A stretch of 64,000 bases of DNA from Pseudomonas tumuqii (GCF_013184545.1 NZ_JAAOJA010000001.1:682001-746000); one strand, 5' to 3'. Counted from the first letter of the stretch, positions 43,025-56,685 are shown. A program made the numbers and translations. The notes: generated from the letters alone by a model not told the origin.

Positions 43025-45148
43025 TTAGAACTCGACGCTGGCCTGCAGGCGTACTTCGCGCGGTTCGCCGACGGCAACCCGCAGGTTGCCGCCGCTGGAG
43101 GGGTAGTACTCCTGGTCGAACAGATTGCGCACGTTCAGCTGCAGGCGCGTCTTGTCGCCCAGTAGCCGGCTGTCCCAGGCGATAAAGGCGTCGGCCACGC
43201 TGTAGCTGTCCAGCCAGAAGCTGTTGGCGTTGTCGCCGGCCCGTTCGCCGACGTAGCGGGCGCCGCCGCCGACCCGCCAGTGCCCGGCCTCGCTTGGCAG
43301 GGCGAGGTGGTGGGTCAGGTACAGGCTGGCGATGTTGCGGGCCGCATTGACCAGGTGGTTACCGCGGTTTTGCGGGTCGTCGAGGATTGCCGTATCGGTG
43401 TAGGCATAGGTGCCGAGCAGCTCCCAGCGTTCGGCGATGCGCCCGCTGATATCGATTTCCAGCCCGCGCGAGCCGACCTTGCCGGCGGCCTCCGAGACGC
43501 CGTTGTTGCTGACCAGCACATTCTTCTTCTCGATATCGAACAGCGCGGCGCTGGCGCTGAGGCCGGCCAGGTCGAGCTTGACGCCCAGTTCGTAGCTGCG
43601 CCCCTGTTCGGGGTCGAAGGCTTGCCCGCTGTCGGTGTCGGAGGCATTGGGCACGAAGGAGCGGCTGTAGTTGCCGTACAGGGAAACCTGCGGGTTGAGC
43701 TGGTAGACCAGGCCGCCGAACGGCAGCAAGGTGCTGTCCTGGCGGTCGGTGGTCTTGGCATGGTCGTCGCCGCGGCCTTGCTCGAACAGTTGCTCGAAAC
43801 GTTGGTAGCGCCCGCCCAGCACCAGAATCCACTGCTGATTCAGGTGCCAGTTGTCCTTCAGGTAGAGCGACTGCGAATGCAGTTCATCGCTTCTGTCGCT
43901 CTGCACGTTGCTGATTACCGACGGCTCGGCCAGGTTGCCGTAGACCGGTTGATAGATGTTGAAACCGCCGCTGCGGGCGCCGCTGCGGGCGCCGCGGTAG
44001 GTGTCACCGCGGAAGTTGTCGAGCCGTTCGCTATCGATCCCCAGTAGCAGGTCGTGGCGCTGGCCGAGCCAGTCGCTCTGGCCGATCCAGTCCCAGGCCA
44101 GGTACTGGGTCTGATTGTCGTGTTCGCTGCCATCGGCCCGGCGGCGCAGGGCGCCATCCGCCAGCAGGCTGTCGGGGCGCGCCTCGGCATAGTCGTAGCG
44201 CTCGTTGTTCCAGCCATAGGTCAGGCGGCTCAGCCAATCGGGGTTGAGTTGGTACTCGGCCCTGGCGGTGACCAGCTCGTCGCTGCCCTCGGCCTGCGCC
44301 CAGGCCTCGTTGAAACGTTTGGCATAGTCGGTCCTGGCCGGCTTGCCGTCGACTATCACGCTGCCGCGGTCCACCGGTGTCGAGTACTCCTTGCGCTCGT
44401 AAGCCAGGGTCAGGCGCAGGTCGTTGTCGGTCCAGCTGAGGGACGGGGCGACCAGGCTGTATTCGTCGGTGCCGAAATTGCGCCAGTAGTCCTCGTGCTG
44501 CCGCTCGGCGATCAGGCGAAAGGCCAGGCCGCTGTCGGCCACTGGGCCGGTCACGTCGAGCATGGCGTTGCCGCCGCCGAAGCTGGTGCTTTCGCCGCTG
44601 ACGGTACTGCGCCATTGGTACTGCGGTTGTTTGCTGATCACATTGATCAAACCGCCCGGTTCCAGTGCGCCATACAGCAGGGAGGCCGGTCCTTTGAGCA
44701 CTTCGACCCGCTCGCTGGTGGCGCTGAAGTTGCGCGACAGGCTGGAGCGGATACCGTCGCGCAGGATCGAACCATCGGCATTGCTGCCGAAGCCGCGCTT
44801 GACGAAGCCATCCTGGGTGCCGGCCAGGGTGTTGCTCTGGGTCATGCCGCTGACGAACTTCATCGCGTCGTCCAGGCTTTGTACCTGGTAGTCGTCGATC
44901 AGCTGTGCGGTGACCACCTGCACGGCTTGCGCCTCCTGCATGATCGGTACGCTGCTTTTGCTCGCGGTGCTGGCGGTCTTGGCGCTGTAGCCGTCTTGCG
45001 CTTCGCGGACTGCGGTGATTTCCTGGCTGGGCAGTTCAAGTTCGCTGACGGTTTGCGCCGCCAGGCAGTTGGCGCCCGGTATCAAGGCAAGGGCGAGCAG
45101 GGTGGCGCGCCATTGTGGCTGGCCGGAGGCGGGGTAAGGGCGGGTCAT
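43025..45148 (-). CDS. TonB-dependent siderophore receptor
   Basis: Outer-membrane receptor of the FhuA/FpvA group, 707 residues. Signal peptide about 1-31 (LLALALIPGANCLAAQ), a plug domain (SVPIMQEAQAVQVVTAQLID, LKGPASLLYGALEPGGLINV as in ferric-siderophore receptors), and a 22-strand barrel ending in a C-terminal Phe (RLQASVEF). No N-terminal signalling domain is present, so it is a plain transducer-independent receptor. A Fur box lies just upstream. The ligand cannot be told; no sigma factor or biosynthesis genes are nearby. Confidence 0.94.
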   Translation of the reverse strand: MTRPYPASGQPQWRATLLALALIPGANCLAAQTVSELELPSQEITAVREAQDGYSAKTASTASKSSVPIMQEAQAVQVVTAQLIDDYQVQSLDDAMKFVSGMTQSNTLAGTQDGFVKRGFGSNADGSILRDGIRSSLSRNFSATSERVEVLKGPASLLYGALEPGGLINVISKQPQYQWRSTVSGESTSFGGGNAMLDVTGPVADSGLAFRLIAERQHEDYWRNFGTDEYSLVAPSLSWTDNDLRLTLAYERKEYSTPVDRGSVIVDGKPARTDYAKRFNEAWAQAEGSDELVTARAEYQLNPDWLSRLTYGWNNERYDYAEARPDSLLADGALRRRADGSEHDNQTQYLAWDWIGQSDWLGQRHDLLLGIDSERLDNFRGDTYRGARSGARSGGFNIYQPVYGNLAEPSVISNVQSDRSDELHSQSLYLKDNWHLNQQWILVLGGRYQRFEQLFEQGRGDDHAKTTDRQDSTLLPFGGLVYQLNPQVSLYGNYSRSFVPNASDTDSGQAFDPEQGRSYELGVKLDLAGLSASAALFDIEKKNVLVSNNGVSEAAGKVGSRGLEIDISGRIAERWELLGTYAYTDTAILDDPQNRGNHLVNAARNIASLYLTHHLALPSEAGHWRVGGGARYVGERAGDNANSFWLDSYSVADAFIAWDSRLLGDKTRLQLNVRNLFDQEYYPSSGGNLRVAVGEPREVRLQASVEF

Positions 45149-45170
45149 TTGCTACTCGAATGCACATGTT

Positions 45171-45189
45171 TTTGAGAATCATTATTATA
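45171..45189 (-). promoter_or_regulatory. Fur box upstream of the TonB-dependent receptor
   Basis: TTTGAGAATCATTATTATA matches the Fur consensus GATAATGATAATCATTATC closely in its GAGAATCATTAT core. It lies 23-41 bases before the receptor ATG at 45148, so iron repression is expected. Confidence 0.75.
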
Positions 45190-45239
45190 TGGATATTTCT
45201 CCGCGGCTGGATAGCATGCTGAAATCCCTCTTTGCCTAA

Positions 45240-46787
<1,548 letters not shown>

Positions 46788-46799
46788 AAAACCGCCGGA

Positions 46800-46960
46800 T
46801 CGCTGCTGCGCTGGCTCATGCGGTGTTGGAAGCAGCTCGCAATGCTCATTGGCTCCAGTCAACTGCGCTTGCTCGCTACTTTCCGCGATCCCCATGGATG
46901 GGGTGAATGCAGCGAGCCCGAAGGGATCGGGCGCTGCCTTGCGGGCACTGCGCTCGCGAC
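46800..46960. repeat. Palindromic intergenic repeat region between guaB and guaA
   Basis: The 275 bases between guaB and guaA hold no gene. They show CATGCGGTGTTG, CTCGC, AATGCTCA, ACTGCGCTTGCTCGC in that order, and further hairpins (CGATCCCCATGGATGGGG; CCCGAAGGGATCGGG). The same order of short blocks recurs in the repeat after guaA. Confidence 0.5.
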
Positions 46961-47062
46961 GTGGCAAATCCATTTTTGAAATTGTTCAGGCACGGGGCTG
47001 TTGCTGTTGAGAACGACGGGGCAGCCCCTTGTCATTTGTGAATTCCGCTACGAGAGACGGCC

Positions 47063-48643
47063 ATGGCTCATCCTGACATTCACGCCCACCGCATCCTGAT
47101 CCTCGACTTCGGTTCCCAGTACACCCAGCTGATCGCCCGTCGTGTGCGCGAGATCGGTGTGTATTGCGAGCTGCATCCGTTCGACATGAGCAACGAGGAC
47201 ATCCGTGCCTTCGCCCCGCGCGGGATCATTCTCGCCGGTGGTCCGGAGTCGGTGCATGAAGCCGATAGCCCGCGGGCGCCGCATGCGGTGTTCGACCTCG
47301 GCGTACCGGTACTGGGCATCTGCTATGGCATGCAGACCATGGCCGAGCAGCTCGGCGGCAAGGTGCAGGGCTCGGATCTGCGCGAGTTCGGTTATGCCCG
47401 CGTCGATATCGTCGGCAAGGGCCGCCTGTTGCAGGGTATCGAAGACCATGTCGACGACGATGGCGTGTTCGGCCTGGATGTGTGGATGAGCCACGGTGAC
47501 AAGGTCACCGAGCTGCCGGAAGGTTTCCATATTCTCGCCAGTACCCCGAGTTGCCCGATCGCCGGCATGTGCGATGACGCGCGGGGCTACTACGGTGTGC
47601 AGTTCCATCCCGAAGTGACCCACACCAAGCAGGGCGGGCGCATCCTCTCGCGTTTCGTCCTGGAAATCGCCGGCTGCCAGGCGCTGTGGACACCGTCGAA
47701 TATCGTCGAAGACGCCATCGCCCAGGTGCGCGCCCAGGTTGGCAGTGCCAATGTCCTGCTGGGCTTGTCCGGCGGGGTCGACTCCTCGGTGGTCGCGGCT
47801 TTGCTGCACAAGGCGATCGGCGACCAGCTGACCTGCGTGTTCGTCGACAATGGCCTGTTGCGCTTGCACGAAGGCGAGCAGGTGATGGCCATGTTCGCCG
47901 AGAACATGGGGGTCAAGGTAATCCGTGCCAACGCCGAAGAACAGTTCCTCGGTAACCTGGCCGGCGAAGCCGACCCGGAGAAGAAGCGCAAGATCATCGG
48001 TCGTACCTTTATCGATGTCTTCGATGCCGAAGCCAGCAAGCTGGACAGCATCAAGTTCCTCGCCCAGGGCACCATCTACCCGGACGTGATCGAGTCGGCC
48101 GGCGCCAAGACCGGCAAGGCCCACGTGATCAAGTCGCACCACAACGTCGGCGGCCTGCCCGAGGAAATGAACCTCAAGCTGGTCGAGCCATTGCGCGAGC
48201 TGTTCAAGGACGAAGTGCGGCGTATCGGCCTGGAGCTGGGCCTGCCCTACGACATGGTCTACCGCCACCCGTTCCCGGGCCCGGGCCTGGGCGTACGCAT
48301 CCTCGGCGAAGTGAAGAAGGAGTACGCGGATATCCTGCGCCGCGCCGACCACATCTTCATCGAAGAGTTGCGCAACTTCGACTGGTACCACAAGACCAGC
48401 CAGGCCTTCGTGGTGTTCCAGCCGGTCAAGTCGGTCGGCGTGGTCGGTGACGGCCGTCGGTACGCCTGGGTCGTCGCCCTGCGCGCGGTGGAAACCATCG
48501 ACTTCATGACCGCACGCTGGGCGCACCTGCCCTACGAGCTGCTGGAGAAGGTCAGCAACCGCATCATCAACGAGATCGAAGGCATCTCCCGCGTCACCTA
48601 CGACGTGTCGAGCAAGCCGCCGGCGACCATCGAGTGGGAGTGA
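47063..48643 (+). CDS. guaA: GMP synthase (glutamine-hydrolysing)
   Basis: Aminates XMP to GMP. 526 residues: class I glutamine amidotransferase domain with nucleophile C87 (GICYGMQ), H182 and E184 (QFHPEV); then the ATP pyrophosphatase domain with the P-loop [14 protein letters not shown], and the C-terminal dimerisation domain ([17 protein letters not shown]). The ATG at 47063 is preceded by GAGAGACGG. It is separated from guaB by repeats, not in tight operon form. Confidence 0.98.
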   Translation: MAHPDIHAHRILILDFGSQYTQLIARRVREIGVYCELHPFDMSNEDIRAFAPRGIILAGGPESVHEADSPRAPHAVFDLGVPVLGICYGMQTMAEQLGGKVQGSDLREFGYARVDIVGKGRLLQGIEDHVDDDGVFGLDVWMSHGDKVTELPEGFHILASTPSCPIAGMCDDARGYYGVQFHPEVTHTKQGGRILSRFVLEIAGCQALWTPSNIVEDAIAQVRAQVGSANVLLGLSGGVDSSVVAALLHKAIGDQLTCVFVDNGLLRLHEGEQVMAMFAENMGVKVIRANAEEQFLGNLAGEADPEKKRKIIGRTFIDVFDAEASKLDSIKFLAQGTIYPDVIESAGAKTGKAHVIKSHHNVGGLPEEMNLKLVEPLRELFKDEVRRIGLELGLPYDMVYRHPFPGPGLGVRILGEVKKEYADILRRADHIFIEELRNFDWYHKTSQAFVVFQPVKSVGVVGDGRRYAWVVALRAVETIDFMTARWAHLPYELLEKVSNRIINEIEGISRVTYDVSSKPPATIEWE

Positions 48644-48671
48644 TGCATTAGCGGGACGGCTTCCTGGTCGT

Positions 48672-48770
48672 CGGCCATGCGGCGTTGCGTCCTCGCTTTT
48701 AATGCTCACGTACTGCAGTACGCTGCGCTTAAAAGCTTCGGGGCGCCTTGCCTAGCCTTAGCCCAGTAAC
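48672..48770. repeat. Palindromic intergenic repeat downstream of guaA
   Basis: A nested dyad centred at 48715/48716: outer arms GCTTTTAA (48695-48702) and TTAAAAGC (48729-48736), inner perfect palindrome CGTACTGCAGTACG (48709-48722). CATGCGGCGTTG precedes it and TTCGGGGCGCCTTG follows. This looks like a known Pseudomonas dispersed element rather than a regulatory site. Confidence 0.65.
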
Positions 48771-48804
48771 CCTTTTTCTGCATCGCCTGTTCGTTTTTAA
48801 AGCT

Positions 48805-48836
48805 TCTAAAAAGCCGGTCCATCAGAGACCGGCTAT
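48805..48836. terminator. Hairpin between guaA and cumA
   Basis: AGCCGGTC and GACCGGCT, perfect 8-bp stem, 7-base loop. The plus-strand tail (ATTACA) is poor for a terminator of guaA; the minus-strand tail TTTTTAG is good, but no minus-strand gene is seen. Kept with low confidence. Confidence 0.4.
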
Positions 48837-48916
48837 TACATGCCTACCTTGATTTCCCCGATGGGCCCAGCGTGTTGTTCTAGAAAGTCCCCCCTTATCT
48901 AGAGGTGTCTGTACCC

Positions 48917-50287
48917 ATGTCATTTACACGTCGACAAATTCTCGGTGGCCTGCTCGGTTTGACTGCCGTAGGCCTCGGTACCGGCGGCGTGCGCTACTGG
49001 CTGGGTCGCCCGGAAAACCTGACGACCCATGACTACGAGCTGATCGCCGCACCGCTGGATCTCGAGCTGGTGCCGGGGCATCTCACCCCGGCCTGGGCCT
49101 ACGGCGGCCAGGCACCGGGTGTGGAGCTGCGCTGCCGGCAGGGCGAGCGTTTGCGTGTGCGCTTCATCAACCAGCTGGAGGTGCCGACCACCATCCACTG
49201 GCACGGCATCCGCCTGCCGTTGGCCATGGACGGCGTGCCCTATGTGTCGCAACTGCCGGTGCTGCCGGGCGAATACTTCGACTACGACTTCATCACCCCC
49301 GATGCCGGCAGCTTCTGGTATCACCCGCACACTGCCAGCAGCGAGCAGCTGGGCCGTGGCCTGGTCGGCGCCCTGATTGTCGAGGAGCGTGAACCGAGCG
49401 GTTTCCGCCACGAGCGCACCTTGAGCCTGAAAAGCTGGCATGTCGACGAGCAGGGCGCTTTCAGTGATTTCAGCGTGCCCCGTGAGGCTGCGCGCGGCGG
49501 CACGCCGGGGCGGCTGAGTACGGTCAATGGTGCGCATGCGCCGATCCTGGAGTTGCCGGCCGGGCAGGTGGTGCGCCTGCGCGTGCTCAATCTGGATAAC
49601 ACCCTGACTTACCGCCTCAATCTGCCGGGCGCCGATGCGCGGATCTATGCACTGGATGGCAATCCGGTCGAGCCGCGGCCGCTGGGCAAGGCGTATTGGC
49701 TGGGGCCAGGCATGCGCATCGAGCTGGGTTTGCAGGTGCCGATGGCCGGAACCGAATGGTCGCTGCGCAATGGCCCGCTGCGCCTGGCCACCTTGCGCGC
49801 AGTCGCTTCGTCGGAAGCGCTCGCCGATTGGCCGCCGGCGCTGCCGGCCAACCCGATTGCCGAGCCGGACCTGGCCACTGCCGAAACCCTGAGCTTCAAC
49901 TTCGAATGGGTTGGCGCGGTTTCGGTCGGCCTGGCGCAGGGCGCGGCGCACAGCTTCTGGCAGATCAACGGCCAGGCCTGGGACAGCAATGACAAGGGCT
50001 GTGCCGATAAGCCCATCGCCTGCCTGCAGTTGGGCAAGAGTTATATCTTCGAGCTGCGCAACCTCAGCCAGTACCAGCACCCGATCCACCTGCATGGCAT
50101 GACCTTCAAGGTGCTGGCCTCGAACCGCAAGCCGGTCATTCCCTACTTCACCGACACCTACCTGCTGGGCAAGAACGAGCGCGCGCGGGTGGCGCTGGTC
50201 GCCGATAATCCTGGGGTGTGGATGTTCCACTGCCATGTGATCGACCATATGGAAACCGGCCTGATGGCCTCCATCGAGGTGGCCTAG
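48917..50287 (+). CDS. cumA: Multicopper oxidase CumA, Tat-exported
   Basis: Periplasmic multicopper oxidase of 456 residues. A twin-arginine signal begins it (MSFTRRQILGGLLGLTAVGL). All copper motifs are present: H94-W-H96 (HWHG), H136-P-H138, H388/H391/H393 (HPIHLHG) and H438-C439-H440 with H444. The position five residues after H444, where CueO has its axial Met, is L449 (HMETGLM). The next gene is tadA, as in the cumA-cumB pair of P. putida described in studies of Mn(II) oxidation; whether CumA oxidises manganese has been questioned since. I start at ATG 48917, with AGAGGT 10 bases upstream. Confidence 0.92.
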   Translation: MSFTRRQILGGLLGLTAVGLGTGGVRYWLGRPENLTTHDYELIAAPLDLELVPGHLTPAWAYGGQAPGVELRCRQGERLRVRFINQLEVPTTIHWHGIRLPLAMDGVPYVSQLPVLPGEYFDYDFITPDAGSFWYHPHTASSEQLGRGLVGALIVEEREPSGFRHERTLSLKSWHVDEQGAFSDFSVPREAARGGTPGRLSTVNGAHAPILELPAGQVVRLRVLNLDNTLTYRLNLPGADARIYALDGNPVEPRPLGKAYWLGPGMRIELGLQVPMAGTEWSLRNGPLRLATLRAVASSEALADWPPALPANPIAEPDLATAETLSFNFEWVGAVSVGLAQGAAHSFWQINGQAWDSNDKGCADKPIACLQLGKSYIFELRNLSQYQHPIHLHGMTFKVLASNRKPVIPYFTDTYLLGKNERARVALVADNPGVWMFHCHVIDHMETGLMASIEVA

Positions 50288-50350
50288 GGTGGATGTCGCT
50301 TTTTACATCCACCGGCTTTTTTGGTGGAAAACGCTTCGCGGTTTTCCACC
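50288..50350. repeat. Two tandem hairpins between cumA and tadA
   Basis: First hairpin: GGTGGATGT (50288-50296) with ACATCCACC (50305-50313), followed by GGCTTTTTT, so it could end the cumA transcript. Second: GGTGGAAAAC (50323-50332) with GTTTTCCACC (50341-50350). Both resemble the GTAGGGTGGAAAACGC-type elements common in Pseudomonas intergenic DNA. The second ends only 15 bases before the tadA ATG. Confidence 0.7.
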
Positions 50351-50365
50351 CTACGGATTCAACCC

Positions 50366-50848
50366 ATGAGAAGAGCACAAATCATCGACCGCAGTCGCGA
50401 CGCCTATTTCATGCGCGAGGCCCTGGCCCTGGCTGCCGAGGGGGCGGTCCTGGGCGAGGTGCCGGTCGGCGCGGTGCTGGTGCAGGATGGCGCGATCATC
50501 GGTCGCGGCTTCAACTGCCCGATATCCAGCCACGACCCCAGTGCGCATGCCGAAATGGTGGCGATCCGCGCGGCGGCGCAGGCCGTCGACAACTACCGCC
50601 TGCCGGGCAGCACCCTGTATGTGACCCTGGAGCCGTGCAGCATGTGCGCCGGGTTGATCGTCCACGCGCGGATTCAGCGGGTGGTGTATGGCGCTACCGA
50701 ACCCAAGGCCGGCGTGGCGCTGAGTCGTGGCGAGTTCTTCAGTCAGGCATTTCTCAATCATCGGGTGCTGATCGAGGGTGGGGTGCTGGCGGAGGAGTGT
50801 GGCGCGGTACTCAGCGAGTTCTTCAAGGCGCGCCGCGCAACGCGGTAG
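50366..50848 (+). CDS. tadA: tRNA-specific adenosine deaminase TadA (cumB)
   Basis: Deaminates A34 of tRNA-Arg(ACG) to inosine. 160 residues. The zinc site is H61-A-E63 (SAHAEMVAI) and P90-C91-x2-C94 (EPCSMCAGLI), intact. The ATG at 50366 (MRRAQIIDRSRDAYFM) follows CGGATTCAACCC without a clear Shine-Dalgarno; a longer frame upstream would run through a repeat hairpin. This is the gene named cumB next to cumA in P. putida. Confidence 0.95.
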   Translation: MRRAQIIDRSRDAYFMREALALAAEGAVLGEVPVGAVLVQDGAIIGRGFNCPISSHDPSAHAEMVAIRAAAQAVDNYRLPGSTLYVTLEPCSMCAGLIVHARIQRVVYGATEPKAGVALSRGEFFSQAFLNHRVLIEGGVLAEECGAVLSEFFKARRATR

Positions 50849-50878
50849 AAACCGTCCTGCCCTGTAGCTCACCAGCCT

Positions 50879-50910
50879 GCAGCCCGAATAAGCCTAGGCG
50901 CAATCCGGGG
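50879..50910. repeat. Partial GTAGCCCGGATG-family repeat
   Basis: CAGCCCGAATAAGCCTAGGC then GCAATCCGGG: a diverged, single-copy form of the repeat at 3855-3912. It lies in the 205-base gap between convergent tadA and mltF, which otherwise shows nothing I can name. Confidence 0.5.
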
Positions 50911-51053
50911 TGGGCAGGTGCAGGCGTCAGGCTACCAAGCTGAGGCGATTCGCCGTGATGGGGATCGCTGCGCTCAGCCTATGCGGTCCGCGCCATCCTG
51001 CTGGTGGGTGACGGCGAGGCGTTTGGGTCAAGCGCCGCGTAATCCGGCAGGCG

Positions 51054-52541
<1,488 letters not shown>

Positions 52542-52658
52542 TCACCATATCTCGGCAGTGCAGGCGATAGTTCTGGCACCGCTACGGGTGCCGCGGCGAG
52601 CGCTTTAGGCTAGAATGCACGGCCTCAAAGTACACCCCCTTCCCAGAGGCTGTCCCCG

Positions 52659-55600
52659 ATGTTGATCCTGCGCGGCGCTCCCGCCCTTTCTGCTTTCCGC
52701 CACGGTAAATTGCTCGAGCAACTGACCAGCAAAGTACCCGCTGTGACTGGGCTGTATGCCGAGTTCGCGCATTTTGCCGATGTCACCGGGGTGCTCAGCG
52801 CCGATGAAGAACAGGTGCTGGCCCGTCTGCTCAAGTACGGCCCGAGCGTGCCGGTGCAGGAGCCTAGCGGACGTTTGCTCCTGACCATTCCGCGTTTCGG
52901 CACCATCTCGCCCTGGTCGAGCAAGGCCAGCGACATTGCGCGCAACTGCGGCCTGGCGAAGATCCAGCGCATCGAACGCGGCATCGCCTACTACATCGCC
53001 GGTGACTTGAACGAAGCCGAGCTGCAACTGGTCGCAGGCTTGCTGCATGACCGCATGACCCAGTTTGTGCTGAATGATCTGCAAGGCGCCGCGGCGCTGT
53101 TCAGTCACGCCGGGCCCAAGCCGCTGACCGCGGTGGATGTGCTCGGTGGTGGCCGCGCCGCCCTGGAACAGGCCAACGTCGAGCTGGGCCTGGCCCTGGC
53201 CGAAGACGAAATCGATTACCTGGTCAGCAGTTTCAACGATCTGGGGCGCAATCCGCACGACATCGAATTGATGATGTTCGCCCAGGCCAACTCCGAGCAT
53301 TGCCGGCACAAGATCTTCAATGCCAGCTGGGACATCGACGGCGAAAGCCAGGAAAAGTCGCTGTTCGGCATGATCAAGAACACCCATGAGCTGCACAGCG
53401 AAGGCGTGCTCTCGGCCTATAAAGACAATGCCGCAGTGATCGTCGGCCATACCGCCGGGCGTTTCTACCCGAACGCCGAAACCCGTCAGTACGCCGCCCA
53501 TCAGGAGCAGGTGCACATCCTGATGAAGGTGGAAACCCACAACCACCCGACCGCCATCGCGCCGTTTCCGGGGGCGGCCACTGGCTCCGGCGGCGAGATC
53601 CGCGACGAAGGCGCTACCGGCCGCGGCGCCAAGCCCAAGGCCGGGCTGACCGGTTTCAGCGTATCCAACTTGCAGATCCCGGGCTTCGAACAGCCGTGGG
53701 AAGTGCCCTATGGCAAGCCGGAGCGCATCGTCACGGCGCTGGACATCATGATTGAAGGCCCGCTCGGCGGCGCGGCGTTCAACAACGAATTCGGCCGTCC
53801 GGCGCTGACCGGTTATTTCCGCACCTTCGAGCAGGCGGTCGATACCCCGCGCGGCCTCGAGGTGCGGGGTTACCACAAGCCGATCATGCTCGCTGGCGGC
53901 ATGGGCAACATCCGCGCCGATCACGTGCAGAAAGGCGAGATCACCATCGGCTCCAAGCTGATCGTGCTCGGTGGCCCGGCCATGTTGATCGGTCTGGGCG
54001 GCGGCGCCGCCTCGTCGATGGCCACGGGGACCAGCTCGGCCGACCTGGATTTCGCCTCGGTGCAGCGCGAAAACCCGGAAATGGAGCGGCGCTGCCAGGA
54101 AGTGATCGACCGCTGCTGGCAGCTTGGCGAGCAGAACCCGATCAGCTTCATCCATGACGTCGGTGCCGGCGGCCTGTCCAATGCCTTCCCCGAACTGGTC
54201 AACGATGGCGGTCGCGGTGGACGTTTCGAACTGCGCAATGTGCCCAATGACGAACCGGGCATGGCGCCCCATGAGATCTGGAGCAACGAATCCCAGGAAC
54301 GCTACGTGCTGGCGGTCGACGCCGCCGACTTCGAGCGGTTCAAGGCGATCTGCGAGCGCGAGCGTTGCCCGTTCGCGGTGGTCGGCGAGGCCACCGAAGA
54401 GCCGCACCTGACCGTTGCCGACAGCCATTTCGGCAATAAGCCGGTGGACATGCCGCTCAATGTGCTGCTCGGCAAGGCGCCGCGCATGCACCGTTCGGCC
54501 AGCCACGAAACCGAGCTGGGCGATGATTTCGATGCCAGTGGCCTGGCCATCGACGACGCCCTGACCCGCGTGCTGCATCACCCGGCGGTGGCCAGCAAGA
54601 GCTTCCTGATCACCATCGGCGACCGTACCATCACCGGCCTGGTCGCGCGCGACCAGATGGTCGGTCCGTGGCAGGTGCCCGTGGCCGATTGTGCGGTCAC
54701 TGCCACCAGCTTCGACGTCTACACCGGCGAAGCCATGGCCATGGGCGAGCGCACGCCGCTGGCCTTGCTGGATGCGGCCGCATCGGGGCGGATCGCCATT
54801 GGCGAAACCCTGACCAACCTGGCCGCGGCGCGGATCGAGAGGATTTCCGACATCAAGCTGTCCGCCAACTGGATGGCCGCCGCCGGTCACCCCGGCGAAG
54901 ACGCGCGCCTGTACGACACGGTCAAGGCCGTCGGCATGCAGCTGTGCCCGGAGCTGGGGATCACCATCCCGGTGGGCAAGGATTCGATGTCGATGAAGAC
55001 CCGCTGGCAGGATGACGGCGCGGAGAAGAGCGTGACCTCGCCGCTGTCGCTGATCGTTACCGGCTTTGCCCCGGTCAGCGATATCCGCCAGACCCTGACG
55101 CCGCAACTGCGCATGGACAAGGGCGAAACCGACCTGATCCTGATCGACCTGGGTCGCGGGCAGAACCGCATGGGCGCCTCGATTCTGGCCCAGGTATACG
55201 GGCAGATCGGCAAGCAGGCCCCCGACGTCGACGACGCCGAAGACCTCAAGGCATTCTTCGCGGTGATTCAGGGGCTGAACGCCGATGGTCACCTGCTGGC
55301 CTACCATGACCGTTCCGACGGCGGCCTGCTGGTCAGCGCGCTGGAAATGGCCTTCGCCGGCCATTGCGGCCTCCACCTGGCGCTCGACTCACTCGCCGGT
55401 AGCCCTGACGAATTAGCGGCCGTGCTGTTCAACGAAGAGCTGGGCGCGCTGATTCAGGTGCGCCAGGACGCCACCCCGGACATCCTGGCGCAATTCAGCG
55501 CCGCCGGTCTGGGTGACTGCGTCGCGGTGATCGGCCAGCCGGTCAACAATGGCGAGGTGCGCATCAGCTTCGCCGGCCAGCCGGTATTCGCCGGCCAGCG

Positions 55601-56555
55601 GCGCTTGTTGCAGCGCCAGTGGAGCGAAACCAGCTATCAGATCCAGCGCCTGCGCGATAACGCCCAGTGTGCCGAACAGGAGTTCGATGCGCTGCTCGAG
55701 GAAGACAATCCCGGCCTGAGCGTCAAGCTGGCTTTCGACGTCAACCAGGACATCGCCGCGCCCTACATCAAGAAGGGCCTGCGTCCGCAAGTCGCGGTGC
55801 TGCGCGAGCAGGGCGTCAACGGCCAGGTGGAAATGGCCGCCGCCTTCGATCGGGCCGGTTTCAGCGCGATCGACGTGCACATGAGCGACATCCTCAGTGG
55901 CCGCGTCAGCCTCGACGAATTCAAGGGGCTGGTCGCCTGCGGCGGCTTCTCCTATGGCGACGTGCTCGGCGCCGGTGAGGGCTGGGCCAAGTCGATCCTG
56001 TTCAACAGTCGTGCCCGCGATGGCTTCCAGGCGTTCTTCGAGCGCAAGGATAGCTTCGCCCTCGGCGTGTGCAACGGTTGCCAGATGATGTCCAACCTGC
56101 ACGAACTGATCCCCGGCAGCGAGTTCTGGCCGCACTTCGTGCGCAACCGTTCCGAGCAGTTCGAGGCGCGGGTGGCCATGGTCCAGGTGCAGGAGTCGGC
56201 GTCGATCTTCCTGCGCGGCATGGCCGGCTCGCGCCTGCCGATCGCCATCGCTCATGGCGAGGGCCATGCCGAGTTCGAGAACGAAGAAGCCCTGCTCGAA
56301 GCCGATCTGTCCGGTTGCGTGGCCATGCGCTTCATCGACAACCACGGCAAGGTCACCGAGACCTATCCGGCCAACCCCAACGGCTCGCCGCGCGGGATTA
56401 CCGGCCTGACCAGCCGCGACGGCCGGGTGACCATCATGATGCCGCACCCGGAGCGGGTTTTCCGCGCCGTGCAGAACTCCTGGCAGCCGGACGAGTGGCA
56501 GGAAGATGCCGGCTGGCTGCGCATGTTCCGCAACGCGCGGGTCTGGGTCGACTGA
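52659..56555 (+). CDS. purL: Phosphoribosylformylglycinamidine synthase (PurL, large form)
   Basis: Fourth step of purine synthesis: FGAR to FGAM with glutamine and ATP. 1298 residues, the single-chain gammaproteobacterial form: N-terminal PurS-like domain, two FGAM-synthase halves ([40 protein letters not shown]) and a C-terminal glutamine amidotransferase domain with C1138 ([20 protein letters not shown]) and [15 protein letters not shown] -10 candidate is at 52611-52616. It shares the GMP/purine theme with guaB, guaA and purT in this window. Confidence 0.98.
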   Translation: MLILRGAPALSAFRHGKLLEQLTSKVPAVTGLYAEFAHFADVTGVLSADEEQVLARLLKYGPSVPVQEPSGRLLLTIPRFGTISPWSSKASDIARNCGLAKIQRIERGIAYYIAGDLNEAELQLVAGLLHDRMTQFVLNDLQGAAALFSHAGPKPLTAVDVLGGGRAALEQANVELGLALAEDEIDYLVSSFNDLGRNPHDIELMMFAQANSEHCRHKIFNASWDIDGESQEKSLFGMIKNTHELHSEGVLSAYKDNAAVIVGHTAGRFYPNAETRQYAAHQEQVHILMKVETHNHPTAIAPFPGAATGSGGEIRDEGATGRGAKPKAGLTGFSVSNLQIPGFEQPWEVPYGKPERIVTALDIMIEGPLGGAAFNNEFGRPALTGYFRTFEQAVDTPRGLEVRGYHKPIMLAGGMGNIRADHVQKGEITIGSKLIVLGGPAMLIGLGGGAASSMATGTSSADLDFASVQRENPEMERRCQEVIDRCWQLGEQNPISFIHDVGAGGLSNAFPELVNDGGRGGRFELRNVPNDEPGMAPHEIWSNESQERYVLAVDAADFERFKAICERERCPFAVVGEATEEPHLTVADSHFGNKPVDMPLNVLLGKAPRMHRSASHETELGDDFDASGLAIDDALTRVLHHPAVASKSFLITIGDRTITGLVARDQMVGPWQVPVADCAVTATSFDVYTGEAMAMGERTPLALLDAAASGRIAIGETLTNLAAARIERISDIKLSANWMAAAGHPGEDARLYDTVKAVGMQLCPELGITIPVGKDSMSMKTRWQDDGAEKSVTSPLSLIVTGFAPVSDIRQTLTPQLRMDKGETDLILIDLGRGQNRMGASILAQVYGQIGKQAPDVDDAEDLKAFFAVIQGLNADGHLLAYHDRSDGGLLVSALEMAFAGHCGLHLALDSLAGSPDELAAVLFNEELGALIQVRQDATPDILAQFSAAGLGDCVAVIGQPVNNGEVRISFAGQPVFAGQRRLLQRQWSETSYQIQRLRDNAQCAEQEFDALLEEDNPGLSVKLAFDVNQDIAAPYIKKGLRPQVAVLREQGVNGQVEMAAAFDRAGFSAIDVHMSDILSGRVSLDEFKGLVACGGFSYGDVLGAGEGWAKSILFNSRARDGFQAFFERKDSFALGVCNGCQMMSNLHELIPGSEFWPHFVRNRSEQFEARVAMVQVQESASIFLRGMAGSRLPIAIAHGEGHAEFENEEALLEADLSGCVAMRFIDNHGKVTETYPANPNGSPRGITGLTSRDGRVTIMMPHPERVFRAVQNSWQPDEWQEDAGWLRMFRNARVWVD

Positions 56556-56570
56556 CCCGGCTCTTCTGCC

Positions 56571-56684
56571 GACCCTCTCCCATTTATGGGGGAGGGTGCT
56601 CCGAAGGGGCGGGAGAGGGCTGGAGAGGGCTGGAGCCCGGATGCACTCCGGGCGTGTTCGAGAGTTATCCCGGATTGCGCTACC
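56571..56684. repeat. Intergenic hairpins and GTAGCCCGGATG-family repeat after purL
   Basis: CCCTCTCCC and GGGGGAGGG (56573-56597) form a hairpin of a kind common in Pseudomonas. After a tandem GGAGAGGGCT comes an inverted repeat with arms AGCCCGGATGCACTCCGGG and CCCGGATTGCGCTAC (56633-56684), a copy of the family at 3855-3912. Its last base lies one base before the start codon of the CDGSH gene. Confidence 0.65.
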
Positions 56685-56685
56685 C

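Noticed and set aside
43025..45148. Cell-surface signalling receptor (FpvA/FecA type with anti-sigma partner)
   Set aside because: There is no N-terminal STN signalling domain after the signal peptide and no sigma/anti-sigma genes beside it.
46788..47062. Purine riboswitch between guaB and guaA
   Set aside because: The gap is made of repeat-like palindromes; I see no purine-aptamer core (three-way junction with its conserved loops), and such switches are not usual in Pseudomonas.
52605..55376. 923-codon open frame opposite purL
   Set aside because: Antisense shadow; no family resemblance.
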